A stretch of 64,000 nt of DNA from Ramazzottius varieornatus (GCA_001949185.1 BDGG01000013.1:282702-346701); one strand, 5' to 3'. Shown: positions 11,183 through 22,012, counted from the stretch's first letter. The notes: a model not told the origin generated them from the sequence alone. Translations and numbers: made by a program.

Positions 11183-11774
11183 CTTGCTCAAAAGTCCCGT
11201 TGCACCACCAAACTTTTGTCAAGTGAATAAAGCCGTACCGCTGCGTCGTAGCGCAAGACGCAGGAAGCACTGCAATCTACGAAGCATGTCACATCAGTAA
11301 AGCACGACCAGATAAGCAAAGGGACACCCACCTCTGATGGAACACCCACTCAGCTCTCTGGACAAACAGTCTCTGGCATCACACTCTCCTAAAGGTCCAT
11401 CCGTCAGATCAAGTCCGGTCAGTCAGATCCAAAGCCACAGTCATATCGAGTTAGAAAACTTTGATGAAAACGTGCAGCTCAGAACTCTAAAGTTTGAACT
11501 TCCTGCTGTGAAAAACCATCCGCGCTGGGAATCAGGATGTGATCCAGGGTGTAAGGGAATTTCTTTGATTCCATTCCATTCAGCGCTCAAGGGCTAGACT
11601 GGAAATTCGCACAGCTGCCAGCTGACAGCTCAGTCAGCTGACTGAGCTCACTCATCAGCTGTTTTCGTCATCACCACGCAAAAGAAGTCATCTTTCTCCT
11701 CTAGAAAAGGTCTTTCAGTTCACTTCTGCCAGATCACCATTACTGCTGTCTGGCGCGGAGATATCGTACGGTCT
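11183..11774. other. Divergent promoter region between GTF2F2 (-) and ZNF622 (+)
   Basis: About 590 bases separate the two start codons. The segment 11610-11660 is a run of overlapping CAGCTGA / TCAGCTG palindromic repeats (cagctgccagctgacagctc, then agtcagctgactgagctcac), which would offer several E-box-like CAGCTG sites. No TATA box is obvious. A short frame at 11337..11597 has no recognised homology. Confidence 0.45.
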
Positions 11775-13730
11775 ATGCCAGGAGAAAGCCTATCGTCCAC
11801 GATTCATCCAGAAGGACAAGAACTTCCCTACACCGGACCGGAAGTTGCCATGTCGTCCCTGACAATGTCCACAGGACTTTCTACCTACTCTTGTGGCGCA
11901 TGCCGTGTTAAGTTCTCGGAACAAGCTCACTTCCAGGCTCACTTCAAGTCTGACTGGCATCGGTGAGGGAGCAATTTCTTTGGTTCATCCGAGTGAAGAG
12001 TTTTGTGTATGGTTATCGGTGAAATGTTTTAATTTCTTGCAGATATAATCTGAAGCGGAAAGTGGCCGAGTTACCCCCGATCAGCGTGGAAAGCTTCGGA
12101 GAAATTTTGAAGACGTATCAAGCCGAAGTAAGGCTTTTTTCGTGGATTTATTGTGGGATTGTGAGACCGAAAAATCGACGTGGGTTTTCAATTTTCATGT
12201 TCCCATTTTTCCTTGTAGGGCAACAAGGCCGGAGATGCCTCGGATTCAGCAGTCGATAAGCTGTACTGTAAAGTTTGCGCGAAGAGCTTCCTGAACGAAG
12301 GAAGTCACAACTCTCACCTGGAGTCGAAGAAGCATTTGGAACGGGCCAAGGTCTTTGTCGAAGGTGTCGTTGGCGATGGTGAAACGGAAGATACTGACAA
12401 GACACAGAAGGGTGCTCTTTCCATTTCCCCGTCAAAGGATGTCCTAATGGATGGTGCGGAAGCCTCCGCTTCCAACGAAGACGACTGGGAAGATGAGGGT
12501 AAACATCTTTCTCGAGACCGCAGTTCCGACACGGTCATTACTCCCGAATAGCGCACACTTTCAGCCAACAGCATCGAGGAAACTGCGCCGCTTGGCAAAA
12601 TAATTTGTCGAGTTTGTTTGCCGGGCTCCCGAAACCTGCTTTACTCTCAAACTTTTTCGTGATTTGCAGATTTTGAAGTTCCTCCTTATGACGTTACCCT
12701 GTGTCTTTTTTGCCCGAAGAAGAGTGCCAGTTTTGAAGACAGCCTAACCCACATGGTAGAGCACACGTTCTTCATTCCGGACTTTGAGTACTGCGCTGAT
12801 CCTTCCGGCCTCGTGAACTACCTTGGTAAGTGGAAAGTCCTTCATCAGTTTCGCTTTCAGAAACTGTACTTCGACTTTCTGGTGGTTATTTTCAGTAATA
12901 TTTTGTGTCGTACAGGGCAAAAGATTACCGATGGTCACATGTGTCTGTACTGTAACCAGCAGTTCCAAGACACCACCGCGACCCACCGGCACATGGACTC
13001 CAAGGGACACCGAAAGATGAGGTACGAAGGGGATACTTTACTGGAGTATGAGGACTTCTACGACTTTTCCGCTGCTGACGAGGGCGAAGAGGGTAAAGAA
13101 GCCAAGGAAGACTTGGACGGAACTGGATACGAAATGACTCTACCTTCAGGTATACGATACCTAAAATGCTCTTGCTACTTCAGGTAGTACCAGCATACGT
13201 TAAGTTGCACAACCTCAGTGTGCGTCGGTATGCAGGTGTTTGAGAGAAAGGCTCGTCATGTACCTGCGTACGCTCGACCGTATGATCCGCACAGGAAAAA
13301 GTTGCAAGTAGATGAGCTTGTCGACTTTCGGCTTTCGTTGCACTTATTGTACTGTCTCTAACTTCCCTCCTCTGTCACAGGCGCTACGATTGGACATCGG
13401 GACTTGAATCGTTACTACAAGCAGAAGCTACGTCCCGTGAAAGACGTGGCGCTGGTCAGTCGCGTGTCTCGTCATTACAAGGCTCTGGGATGGAAGTCGG
13501 ATGAGCGTAAGTACTGAATACTGGTGGTCCCCCTTTGGAAGCACTGTACGATTCTAAGGTTCACTTTTACTGACGTTTTCCTTGTGGTTGCAGAGGGAAT
13601 GGGATATGCTCGTGACATGTTGAACAAGCTGAACAAACTCAAGAAAGAACAGTTTAGTAAGAACCTACGCATCGGGATGCAGAATAACAAAATTAACATG
13701 AAACATTACCGTCGTCAGTACGGCTTCTGA
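11775..13730 (+). CDS. ZNF622: Zinc finger protein 622 / Rei1-Reh1-type 60S biogenesis factor
   Basis: Seven exons: 11775..11962, 12043..12127, 12219..12498, 12670..12825, 12916..13149, 13381..13506, 13594..13730. They give 401 codons plus stop from the first ATG, or 376 from the ATG at 11850, which matches the short N-terminus of the family better. The family acts late in cytoplasmic 60S ribosomal subunit maturation. Four C2H2 fingers are visible: YSCGACRVKFSEQAHF..H..DWHRYNL, LYCKVCAKSFLNEGSHNSHL, TLCLFCPKKSASFEDSLTHM..H and HMCLYCNQQFQDTTATHRHM. The C-terminal block TLPSGATIGHRDLNRYYKQ and the basic end (KNLRIGMQNNKINMKHYRRQ) are diagnostic. Vertebrate proteins are longer (about 477 aa), mainly in linkers. 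Intron 3 carries a family A hairpin and intron 5 a family B repeat. Confidence 0.93.
12543..12596. repeat. Family A palindrome in ZNF622 intron 3
   Basis: Arms cccgaatagcgcac and ctgcgccgcttggc, followed by aatttgtcgagtttgtttgc and the outer end cgggctccc near 12629. The long right flank helps define the full element. Confidence 0.7.
13218..13285. repeat. Family B palindrome in ZNF622 intron 5
   Basis: Contains ggtatgcaggtg and, after a short loop, gtacctgcgtacgc. Here the two arms lie in the opposite order to most copies, so this may be the junction of two adjacent units. Confidence 0.5.
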
Positions 13731-13875
13731 GCTCTTTTTGAGGTTTTCCATGGATATTCAGAGGGTCAGAATTTTGGCCTGAAGAACTATGGTGTGAAGG
13801 GTTCTGACTTTACTTGGTTTTAGGGAGCGTTGTATTCTGTACTTGGATATTTCGAGGTGATGATGATTCCGGAAG

Positions 13876-14478
13876 TTAGATATTGGTCTTTGAGCCTTCA
13901 GTAACGCTGGCGATCGAGGGTACTTCGACGATAGTTTCAGGAATACCAAAGGCCGGTGGCGGTCGGTTTTCCGTTCTCTCCGCTCGCATCTGCTCGAGCT
14001 CCTTGGCCCTTTGCTCAGCTTCCGCTTTCTCTTTCGCGTCCGCCTGGGCTTTCTGGGCAGCGTCCCGTTTAGCTTGCTCCTTCGCGATCTTGTACTGAGC
14101 TTTTCTCTGTCTGTCTTCGACCATTTGCACTCTTTCCTCGAACTCGGCTCGCAACTGAGCTTTCTCTTCCTGAAGCCTCTTCTCGAGCTCGACATTCTTA
14201 GCACTCTGGGCTAACCATTGCCCTAGGTATTCGATCGGATCGTTCGGTCGAAGCAATAAAGTCTCGGCGATTCCTTGCACCAGGACATCCCCGACGTTCT
14301 CTCGCATCCATTGGAAATTCGGCAGATAATCTTCTGCTGGATTCTCAGCAGGGACTGTCTGCTTTTGACTTGCTGGCGTCCCCGGAGGCACTGACTGCCT
14401 TTGGCTTGCTGGAACAGCCAGAGGTACCGATTGTCTTTGAATGGTGAAATCTTCAAGTGGAGGTACGTTATCGGACAT
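13876..14478 (-). CDS. DPY30-motif coiled-coil protein (DYDC-like)
   Basis: A single-exon frame of 200 codons. Residues about 47-90 read YLPNFQWMRENVGDVLVQGI, then AETLLLRPNDPIEYLGQWLA, which fits the Dpy-30 dimerisation motif (two helices, LxQGLaxLxxxRPxxPIEFLxxxL). It is followed by a long charged Glu/Lys/Ala/Gln coiled coil to residue about 175. This order (Dpy-30 then coiled coil) matches DYDC1/DYDC2 and ciliary adenylate-kinase-associated proteins rather than the 99-aa DPY30 of COMPASS complexes. DYDC proteins are linked to sperm and cilia. The N-terminus has three imperfect repeats of QRQSVPxxxPASQ. ATG at 14478 is the first Met. The 3' end converges with ZNF622 about 145 bases away. 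Confidence 0.75.
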   Translation of the reverse strand: MSDNVPPLEDFTIQRQSVPLAVPASQRQSVPPGTPASQKQTVPAENPAEDYLPNFQWMRENVGDVLVQGIAETLLLRPNDPIEYLGQWLAQSAKNVELEKRLQEEKAQLRAEFEERVQMVEDRQRKAQYKIAKEQAKRDAAQKAQADAKEKAEAEQRAKELEQMRAERTENRPPPAFGIPETIVEVPSIASVTEGSKTNI

Positions 14479-15155
14479 GGTAAGAATACACCAGTTTGGC
14501 AGAGTTACAAGGAAGAGAACTGTTGCTGGGAAGAAGAGCCAGATAGGAAAACCACTGGGGAGACTGGCACAGCCTTGATGCGGGGGCGGTCGGAAGGGAA
14601 ATTTTCGCCTTTCGCCTAGTCACAGCCCCGGACTCTAGGGTGCAAAATGAATTACATCACGTTAAATTTTCTGCCCTTTTTGCTTCTTCGTCTCCAAGAT
14701 CTATGCTTCATTTATCCAACTTCATCTGCGAGAAAATCATCGGAACACCAAAGAAAGCGAGTAAGTGAGCGGTCGACTTGACTGCTGCACGGCTGCCGAT
14801 GGATTAAGGCTGGACTGTGGTCCCAAGAAAGGCATCTTGTCCGAAAGTCAATGGGCAGATGTTCGGTCTGCGGTCTCGACCAGATGACCGTATCTTTTTG
14901 TCCAGCGTCCCACTGATCTGCGCGCTTTTCTTCCGAGCTTCCGAACAGTTTCCTCCTTCCTCTGAACTTCTGGACGGGAAGATTCTCTGGAGCAACCGAC
15001 CATAATACTGCACGATGGAAGTCTGATGCTTTACTTCCGTTGATTGGTCCCGTTCTGATTTTCAAAAGGCCGTGCCGTGGCTTGTGAGTGCAGGGCACGA
15101 ACCTGCTCAGTCCAGCCTCTAATTTTCCTTGTGGTTTTGCAGGGACCTCGTCCAG
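14479..15155. other. Divergent region between the DPY30 protein (-) and the TTF-finger protein (+)
   Basis: About 680 bases. An acceptor (gtggttttgcag) at 15131..15142 just before the downstream ATG suggests that the downstream gene has a non-coding first exon somewhere in 14640-15090. No other feature was recognised. Confidence 0.4.
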
Positions 15156-16443
15156 ATGGAGAGCAGCCTGCAGCAGGAAGCCACCAGCGGCCCTCACATG
15201 TACGAGTCTCTTCTGATGGAAGGCGAAGCAGACGGTGTCAGTGGCGATGTGTCGGAGCAGACCGAAACTACCGAAAGTATCGGCGAGGACCTGACGGAAA
15301 TGGAAACGGAGACGGGGCTCCAGCTGGCTGAGGACGCTGCCAGTCAGTCCCTCACTTCGCCACAAGCCACATCGTCCTTCACTGTTAACAGTTCACTGCC
15401 GCTGTCCACAGGACCCATCCGAGCGCGAGTCCACAAACGCACCTACATTCGCGTCATGAAAGAAGAAGCAACCGAAGAAGCCGTGGTCCAACCGGAAGGC
15501 GAGGACGAAGATGAAGTCGAGCTTCCGGATCCCGCTGACGCTGAAGCACGCGAAACAGCGCAGTTGGCAATTGGTAAACGAAGCAGCGGAGAACGACCCT
15601 TCCAGCTGCAATGGTTGTACCAGTTCAAATGGCTGCGTTACGATGAAGAGAACAACAGAATGTTTTGCGATTACTGTACGGAAGCCAAACGAAAAAACGC
15701 TTTTGGCAAGGAACGAGGTGAAAATCAACGTGCAGATCAAAGTCAGAGACCGTAACAAAAGCACATTCAGACACTCTAGACTATCCCAGCATGTAACCGC
15801 TTTTCCGAGCACCTCATACTGCACTACAACAGACGTCGGCGAACGACTTGAACAAAACCGTTGCCTGAAGTGGCGCACTTTTCCATTATTATTGGCCAAA
15901 GCTTGCGCCACTTGCAAAACGATCATGTTCAAGACCGTCAACTCTGAGTCATTTGCCGACGTCCTAAATGCTGAGGTCGTTCCGCACCCCACCTTGAAGG
16001 AATACGCAATCAGTTTCTTGTGCTTTCTAGGAACGAACAACTTTCGAAAGAGTAACTGCGAAGAACATCAACGAAGCCGAGAGCATCGTCTGGCTCAGGA
16101 GCAGCTGGCGACTCTCCGAAAGAGTCGACCGTCCAGTGCGTTGGACGACTCGGTCGAAGAGGTGGTCCGAGGGTACTACCAGCCACGAAACGTCCACATT
16201 GCCTCCCAGAAAGGCAAAGCCATTGTCTCACCACAGAAAGCCGGCGGACAAGTAGCAGCTCCTGCAGAGAACATCAGCCAAGCGAACCTGGAGTTCCACG
16301 CAAAGAAGGCCCACATGCTGCTGTCAGGCTTCATGTGCCAGAAAAACCTCCCGACCACCTTGGCCAAAGAACTGCTGGATATCATGCCTTTCATGTTTCC
16401 CGATTCGAAGATAGCTTCGGCTATTCCTAAGATGGAATTTTAA
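15156..16443 (+). CDS. TTF-type zinc finger protein (KIAA1586/ZNF862-like finger)
   Basis: Two exons, 15156..15717 and 16031..16443, give 324 codons plus stop. The central part reads LYQFKWLRYDEENNRMFCDY C..AKRKNAFG and, across the intron, GTNNFRKSNCEEHQRSREHR. This is the TTF-type (hAT-derived) zinc finger: W-L-x-Y-D x5 MFCxxC, then a TxNFRKSxxxxHxxSxxH half. The N-terminal 150 residues are acidic and Ser/Thr-rich, and the C-terminal 120 residues include a helical stretch (LEFHAKKAHMLLSGFMCQKN). No transposase core follows, so it is probably a host gene derived from a transposon, likely nuclear and DNA-binding. The split of the finger by an intron with a family A hairpin argues for an established gene. 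The exact function is unknown. Confidence 0.7.
15865..15915. repeat. Family A palindrome in the TTF-finger gene intron
   Basis: Arms ctgaagtggcgcac and gcttgcgccacttg; loop contains ttattattggcc. Sits between the two halves of the zinc finger. Confidence 0.75.
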
Positions 16444-16639
16444 ATTCTTAACTTGATAGCTTTCAGTTGTTTGATTTCAAAATGAAGTGGAGAAAAGGTT
16501 ACCAAAGAATTTCACCAATCTTTCTCTGGTTTATTTCTGGAGCCAAAATTACTTTTCGTATCCATTTATGTTTCCTCAGCTTTCATATTTTTCATGTGAA
16601 GGTGATGTAGGTTCGGAAGTAGAAAATGATTTTTACTCT

Positions 16640-18868
16640 TCACACAATGACGACTTCTTTGACAACATCATACTGTAAAAAGCGTTCAAACTCAAACTTG
16701 GTCATGTCTATATCCACGTACTTCATTTCGTACAAAAGTTCACCCAGAGCATGGCCGACAGCCGGCGCATGCTGGATACCATATCCACTAAAACCACAAG
16801 CGAAGGAGATATTAAAATAATAAGGATGTGGGCCCACAATGCCCGTTTGGTCAAAATAGTTATAGTCGTAGAAGGTATGCCATGATCCCCTCAACTGCAA
16901 TTTAAGAAACACATGTCAGCAGTTATTTCCTTCGAAACTCAAAGGAAGCCGGAAGCGGGTTTCTTACCTTGAGTTTGCTGAAGACCGGAGCTCGATAGAC
17001 CAACTTCGGCCACAGGACGTTATTGAAGAACTCTTCGCCAGAGTTCGGATCATCCGGATCGGGTTCTTGCTGGTTGGAGCGAGGTGTGTAACTGCACATG
17101 TACATCCCGTTGATGCCTTCTCTCCTTACGTACAACCCGTTGGGGTCGACGAGGATGGGAAAGGACAGCCTGGGACCTTCTGGGCAGTGAAACATATAAA
17201 TGTACCTTTTCCTGCAATACACCAATGGATTTCTTCAAACTGTGGTAATTGGAAGGTCGGCAAACAACGAGCACAATATCGTCATCCCAAGTGGCGCACT
17301 CTACTATCCAATAACGATGAGTAAGTGTGCCACTTGGAACGCTCTCGTTCCTGCCGATTTTGTAATTAGGGCTACTTGACAAAGTGAAAACGAAACTGCG
17401 GGTTACCGTTTCTCGATGGGACACTGGATAACGCGTATACCAGGCTGAGGCTTTCCTATCCCGAGAAGCTCGCAGATTTGCGCTGCTTCGTGTCCAGCTG
17501 CAATCACAGCTTGCGAAAACTGTATTCTCTGTTCGCCGTGGTTGTGCGTCTTCACCTGTAACGTCAGAGCAGGATGACGATCCCATGCAACTAGCTCGTC
17601 TAAAGGGCAGAACCTACTTTGGCTCTGACCATTCGCTGGAATTTCTGCCCGCCCGCGCCGCTGATGTAGTGCTCAGGGAAGTCTCCCCACTGGTTATCGT
17701 TCTCGAAACCGATCACTTCGCCATCGACGTAGTGAATGCCCATTGACAGGTTCTTCTTTTTGAGAGCGTAAAGGAGCTTCCAGGTGTCGTACCAGCCTTC
17801 CTGTTCCAATCCGTAACTGGCCAGCGCGATGTCTTCCAGGTTCATCCAAGGGTAGCGAGCTGCTAGTCTTCCTGGCGTCATCAGCGCCACTTTAGCCCCA
17901 CACTCGATCTGCATTTCGTGGTTGATTTTCATCTGGGGAACATCGGCTTCGGTTCCCAAAAAGAGGAAGCCTTGTGGGTTGAACTTTACATCGTCGGGTT
18001 CGTCAGCTAAAAAAAACCCGGAAGTGTAAAGTTACTTTACAAAAGTACGTATGTGATGTAATCATTGTAATGAGCAATTTCACAGGAACCACTGCAAGTG
18101 GCCCATGACACCAAGAATCACCGCCGCCGTAAGCACCTTACTCGCGTTACTGTGACAGAGCGACTTTGACGTCATGCTGCTCCCCACCGATCTATTTTCC
18201 CCCAAACAGTAACTTCGTTGTTACGGCATCTTTTGTCAGTCGCTTTGGTTCTTACCATATACATTGAGCTTCTCCTTCATCGTCCTCAGGAACTCAGCTC
18301 CATAGAGCGCGGCTTTGACATTCTCCGGTTGAGAGAACTGTACTCTGATAGTGCCCATGGAGTTTGTGCTGGCTGCGTGCTGGTAGGTTGGGTCCTTCTC
18401 GACCACGACGATGTTCAACGCCTCCGGAATCTTCTCCTTCAAATAATACGCGACAACAGAGCCCATGATACCCCCTCCGATAATGAGAGTATCGCAGAAC
18501 TGAGGGAAGATGCGAGCTTCGCGCCAGCCAGGGCCAGGACTGCGGCCACGGATGGCATCCCATAATTCCCACCCTTGATGCTTCAGAACTTTGATCGCGC
18601 GCTTGGTGGGATCGGCGGTCAGTGGATCGTCTGGCACGTAGGTCGGGCGATAGATGGGTCCAAAATCGTCGAACTTGGGCGCTTTCTGCTTGGAGGATTC
18701 CTTGGCCAGTCGCTTGGCTTCGTCCATCTGTGCGCGAGCAGCATCCCGGCTAGCTCCTGTGTCATCCTTCTTTGAGTCGTCGGAGTACCACCGCTGGCAC
18801 CGACAAACAAGCCTCAGCCGTGGAGAGGTATTTTGGAAAGAAGGGAGAACGCAGAATGCTTTCTTCAT
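16640..18868 (-). CDS. FOXRED1: FAD-dependent oxidoreductase domain-containing protein 1 (mitochondrial)
   Basis: Five exons: 18256..18868, 17618..18006, 17407..17555, 16968..17211, 16640..16894; 549 codons plus stop. FOXRED1 is a mitochondrial flavoprotein related to DMGDH that is needed for complex I assembly. The N-terminus is basic and Ser-rich (MKKAFCVLPSF..RLRLVCRCQRWY), as in a mitochondrial targeting peptide. The FAD dinucleotide motif DTLIIGGGIMGSVVAYYL is at about residue 105. Later motifs include GIRVIQCPIEKRKRYIYMFH, FPILVDPNGLYVRREGINGM and the C-terminal GFSGYGIQHAPAVGHALGEL. I chose the ATG at 18868, which sits just after a good acceptor (ttttgcag), so an upstream non-coding exon is likely. 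A GTG-initiated extension upstream is not credible in animals. Intron 3 carries a family A hairpin. Confidence 0.93.
17285..17338. repeat. Family A palindrome in FOXRED1 intron 3
   Basis: Arms tcccaagtggcgcac and gtgtgccacttgga, loop ctatccaataacga; outer flanks ggtcggcaaacaacgag and ctctcgttcctgccg extend the palindrome to about 110-120 bp within a 195-nt intron. Confidence 0.8.
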
Positions 18869-19219
18869 CTTTGTACCTGCAAAACACCTGCTCAAAAAGG
18901 GAAGAAAAGAAATCACTTAAACCAGGAAAAAGACAAGAACATTAAAAGTTTTGCTTCCGGTCTCTCAGACAATCAAAATCAAAAACGCAAATCAACTCGC
19001 TTAGCTGATGTACATACGGTATGTATCAAGACGTGAAATACTATGAGTCTATGACACACATGGCGATGGTTAACTAGTAAGTCATGTGACATGTCTTTTT
19101 TACCAATTTCTATTCCTAAGTCTGGATGTTTTAGCACTAGCAGTCTTCCAGAAAATTTCTTTCTTCTTCTCTTCGGCGCGGTAATTTTGGATTCTGTGTC
19201 TGACGATTCGAGTTGAGCG
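18869..19219. other. Divergent promoter region between FOXRED1 (-) and NUDT2 (+)
   Basis: About 350 bases, AT-rich near 18930-19000. It should hold both promoters and the FOXRED1 5' UTR. No TATA box or repeat was recognised. Confidence 0.4.
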
Positions 19220-19735
19220 ATGCAGGCTGCGGGGATCATTGTGTACAAGGAGATCGAGCAGAAAGTGCTGATTCTGCTGCTACAGACCTCGTATGGCGAG
19301 CACCACTGGACGCCTCCAAAAGGTACGAGATCATTCCCAAAAATGATTTTGTCGCCAATTTTGCGTCATAACATGTCATATCAACAGGTGGTTTCAGGGT
19401 TCGTCGATGGAAACGAAGAACCGCTGACGGCAGCATACAGAGAAACCGAAGAAGAAGCCGGACTGAGGAGAAGTGATCTGGTGCTCCACGAGGACTTCAA
19501 GAAGACTTTGAATTATTTTGATCCGAGTAAACAAAAAAACAAGTGTGTGATCTACTGGCTCGCAAAAGTTGCCAGCAATGAAGTTACTGTGAAGCTCTCT
19601 TCCGAACATCGGGATTTTAAATGGCTAGAGCTACCCGAAGCGTGCGCGCTTGCTGGTCATTCCGACATGGCCGAATTATTTCAAAGTGCGGCTGACTTCC
19701 TCAAACGGAAGCACGAGAGCTTTCCAGCGAAGTGA
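19220..19735 (+). CDS. NUDT2: Bis(5'-nucleosyl)-tetraphosphatase, asymmetrical
   Basis: Two exons, 19220..19322 and 19398..19735, give 146 codons plus stop, the normal length for NUDT2 (147 aa in human). The enzyme splits Ap4A to ATP and AMP. The Nudix box fits exactly: G-FVDGN-E-EPLTAAY-RE-T-E-EE-A-G-L, with the metal-binding Glu residues in REtEEE. HHWTPPKG precedes it and NKCVIYWLAKV and SEHRDFKWLELPEAC follow, as in the family. The 75-nt intron falls between PPKG and FVDG. It contains no in-frame stop, so retention would insert 25 residues between strand and Nudix helix and would probably inactivate the enzyme. ATG at 19220 gives MQAAGIIVYK, the expected start. Confidence 0.95.
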   Translation: MQAAGIIVYKEIEQKVLILLLQTSYGEHHWTPPKGTRSFPKMILSPILRHNMSYQQVVSGFVDGNEEPLTAAYRETEEEAGLRRSDLVLHEDFKKTLNYFDPSKQKNKCVIYWLAKVASNEVTVKLSSEHRDFKWLELPEACALAGHSDMAELFQSAADFLKRKHESFPAK

Positions 19736-20795
19736 AAGAAACGACAGAAGGAAACTTGCCTCCGTGGTTCGTTCTGAACGTAAGGTAAGACAGGCGGCTC
19801 TTGCGTTCAGGTCCAGCGGGACGAAGTAGCATCGGACGGCAGAACTGCTGGAAACCAAACCACAATAAAAATTGATATCAAAATTTGGCGAGCATTGGGG
19901 TGATTGTCTGAACTACTTCAGCCTGTTTATAGTTTCTGTACGAGGAGCGAGACCCAACTTTACCCTTTTGCCGTACTGGTGACAACTTTTTCCACTGTCG
20001 TTTTCTCACTAACGTTCCGCTACCAAGATCCCAAAATAATTCAAAAATACCTATGAACACTTCGCTATATTTCTACTCAGTCAAAAGTGGGAACAAGTAC
20101 AAAATCATGACGCGAGAAATTCCAGAGGGGAAGCCGTTCGGGAATTCTGTTCGATGTTAAGTTAGGGATTACGCTTTCTTCAGAGGGCGCAGCCGCGCGG
20201 CAAGCCTCGCTACAGTCAGAGATTAGAGGAGGTAGAGGAAACGCTGTATATACCGTAGAGGCGCAAAACATGGAAGCGGTAGAGGCACTTACAACTACTA
20301 ACGAACATCCCCATTGGTCTGATATGCACAGAGGTCGCGCCGGATCAGAGTCGGTTGCATTTGGGTCACTGGACTGGTTCGATACTTACTCACGGTGGCA
20401 GCTCCGCAGTGAGCCGCCACCGTAAGTAATTGCCGGACCTACGCCACAAACGCAGGTGCTTCATGTACCTGCATACATAGTTAATGGGCAACGACTCGAT
20501 CTGTCAGCTAAGGCTAAACTGTCGGTTTGTCCAAACAGCTAAAAGACTTGCAAGGTCATCCATTTGACCTCGACCTTTGATGCTCGCTAGTCCGGCAATG
20601 ACTTTATCATTGGAAGACTGGCGTGACACACTTACGCGCCCTCTACCCCCTCTAGTCTCTCTGCTACAGTCCAGGATCAGCTGATTCATTAAACCACAAG
20701 TAGAAAGCCTGCAGCTGCAACAAGATGTCTTTCTAACATTCGGCCTGATTTCTATTCGAAATCGAAACATTTACCCACTTTCGATCGAAAACGCA
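19736..20795. other. Non-coding stretch with a family B repeat
   Basis: About 1060 bases. NUDT2 3' UTR sequence probably runs to the AATAAA at about 19864. A family B-like unit lies at 20445-20485 (aaacgcaggtgcttcatgtacctgcatac). A short palindrome (tactcacggtggcagctccgcagtgagccgccaccgtaagta) is at 20387-20428. No gene is supported. Confidence 0.45.
20387..20428. repeat. Short hairpin
   Basis: Tactcacggtggc and gccaccgtaagta are near-perfect inverted arms about 13 nt long around a GC-rich loop. Its role is unknown; it could be a fragment of a transposon end. Confidence 0.5.
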
Positions 20796-20879
20796 TTGTT
20801 CACGCAGTATTCATGGGACTTATTCCTCTGGAAGGCTGTCCTCCTTCTTGATCTGTCAACTTCCGCTGGTGCTCGCCTG

Positions 20880-21053
20880 ACATCTACGGTTTATCATCCA
20901 GAACGGCGATATATGAAATCTCATCCGGACGTGGAGCTTACTTTGGCTGTTGTTAACAATGGAATGTCCATCAGGATGGCGGCTGCGAAGTATGATATAC
21001 CTCACGAGACCCGGTGCACTATGACCCCCTGGGGGAGAATTTCGCCCTTCTAA
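20880..21053 (+). pseudogene. Fragment of a pogo-like element: psq helix-turn-helix
   Basis: The frame includes LTLAVVNNGMSIRMAAAKYD IPHET, which fits the psq/CENP-B N-terminal helix-turn-helix of pogo-superfamily transposases (typical form: A-V-x-x-V-x-x-G-x-S-x-R-x-A-A-x-x-Y-x-I-P). No downstream transposase core continues on this strand; the frame stops at 21053, next to an inverted-repeat insertion. It is a remnant, unrelated in frame to the minus-strand transposase fragments at 22-23.7 kb. Confidence 0.55.
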
Positions 21054-21071
21054 GTGGGAAGATCGATTGAA

Positions 21072-21306
21072 CTCGACGAGATCTATCGAACTGCATCAGC
21101 TGTTGTTGCAATGGGGACCTTCAGTCCAGGGCTAGTAAAGCGTAACAACAGAGCTGGAGCTCGCTTTGTTCTTACGCGTGCTAGGCCTGCGCGCACGCAA
21201 CCTGAACCCCCCAAACCACACTTAATTAACGTTGCGGTCACCAGCCTTTACCAGGGGATGTCACTGTTGCAAAAACGGCTGATGCAGTTCGATAGATCTC
21301 GTCGAG
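21072..21306. mobile_element. Small element with 29-bp inverted repeats
   Basis: Left arm at 21072..21100 (ctcgacgagatctatcgaac then tgcatcagc) is the exact reverse complement of the right arm at 21278..21306. The inside, about 180 bp, has no transposase frame. It is most simply a MITE nested in older transposon sequence. Confidence 0.75.
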
Positions 21307-21435
21307 ATCTATCGAATGGTCATATCAGGGGGGCGACATTCAACCCCAGTTAGATTAGTACTATACTCGAGAGCCTGTGGAAACATCCAGAGAAGGTCGA
21401 TCGTCCCAACAACTATCAGGCCGTACAAGAACGTC

Positions 21436-21489
21436 TTCCAAGTGACGCACTTTTGCTGGTAATAACAATGTGAATGTGCGCACTGAGGA
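21436..21489. repeat. Degenerate family A palindrome, the only copy outside an intron
   Basis: Arms ttccaagtgacgcac and atgtgcgcactgagga, with several mismatches, in transposon-rich non-genic DNA. Confidence 0.5.
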
Positions 21490-22012
21490 GAACAACCAAA
21501 CTCGGTAGATCTCTATTCTCCTGTGGCAGACGCTTCTAGCCAATAACATTGAAAATGGGTGTCAGTTCGGAAAACAATCAGTCGCAACATCGCATAACGC
21601 GACCAGTGGCGTCATATGTGACATAAAGTGAAAAAGAGGGGGTCCTTGCGATTGGCGCACGTTGGCTTCTGCCTCGATTTCCACGATAAATCATAACAGT
21701 TAAAACTTTAGCCACTCCTTCTCGGTGGCCCTATGGTAAGGTTGTGCATTTCAAATCCCACTCCTTTCCATATTCCGTTCCTTTCCAGGCATTCCTCTGC
21801 GTTCCAAGGGGTGAGGATTTGGAACGGTAGAATTCCTATTTTGGAAAACAGGCGAGGAACTTCCGAATGAGCGTCTTGCCACTTCTCACTTGCCATCTTA
21901 CATTTGTGAAAACAGTTCACGACTGTGGAGGGTATAACGTCTTTTCAGGCTTCGATCGATCAGTCTACAGCATCGAATATCGTCAGCCCCTTGACAAAAT
22001 CTTCGACTCCGT

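Noticed and set aside
15129-15755. Single-exon reading of the TTF-finger gene to 15755
   Set aside because: The frame runs into an intron after the finger's first half; splicing to 16031 restores the conserved GTNNFRKSN half.
21740-21850. Stretch of ccattccgttcctttccagg / gattccattcc-like sequence as a satellite
   Set aside because: Only a few loose repeats of similar words, no tandem period.
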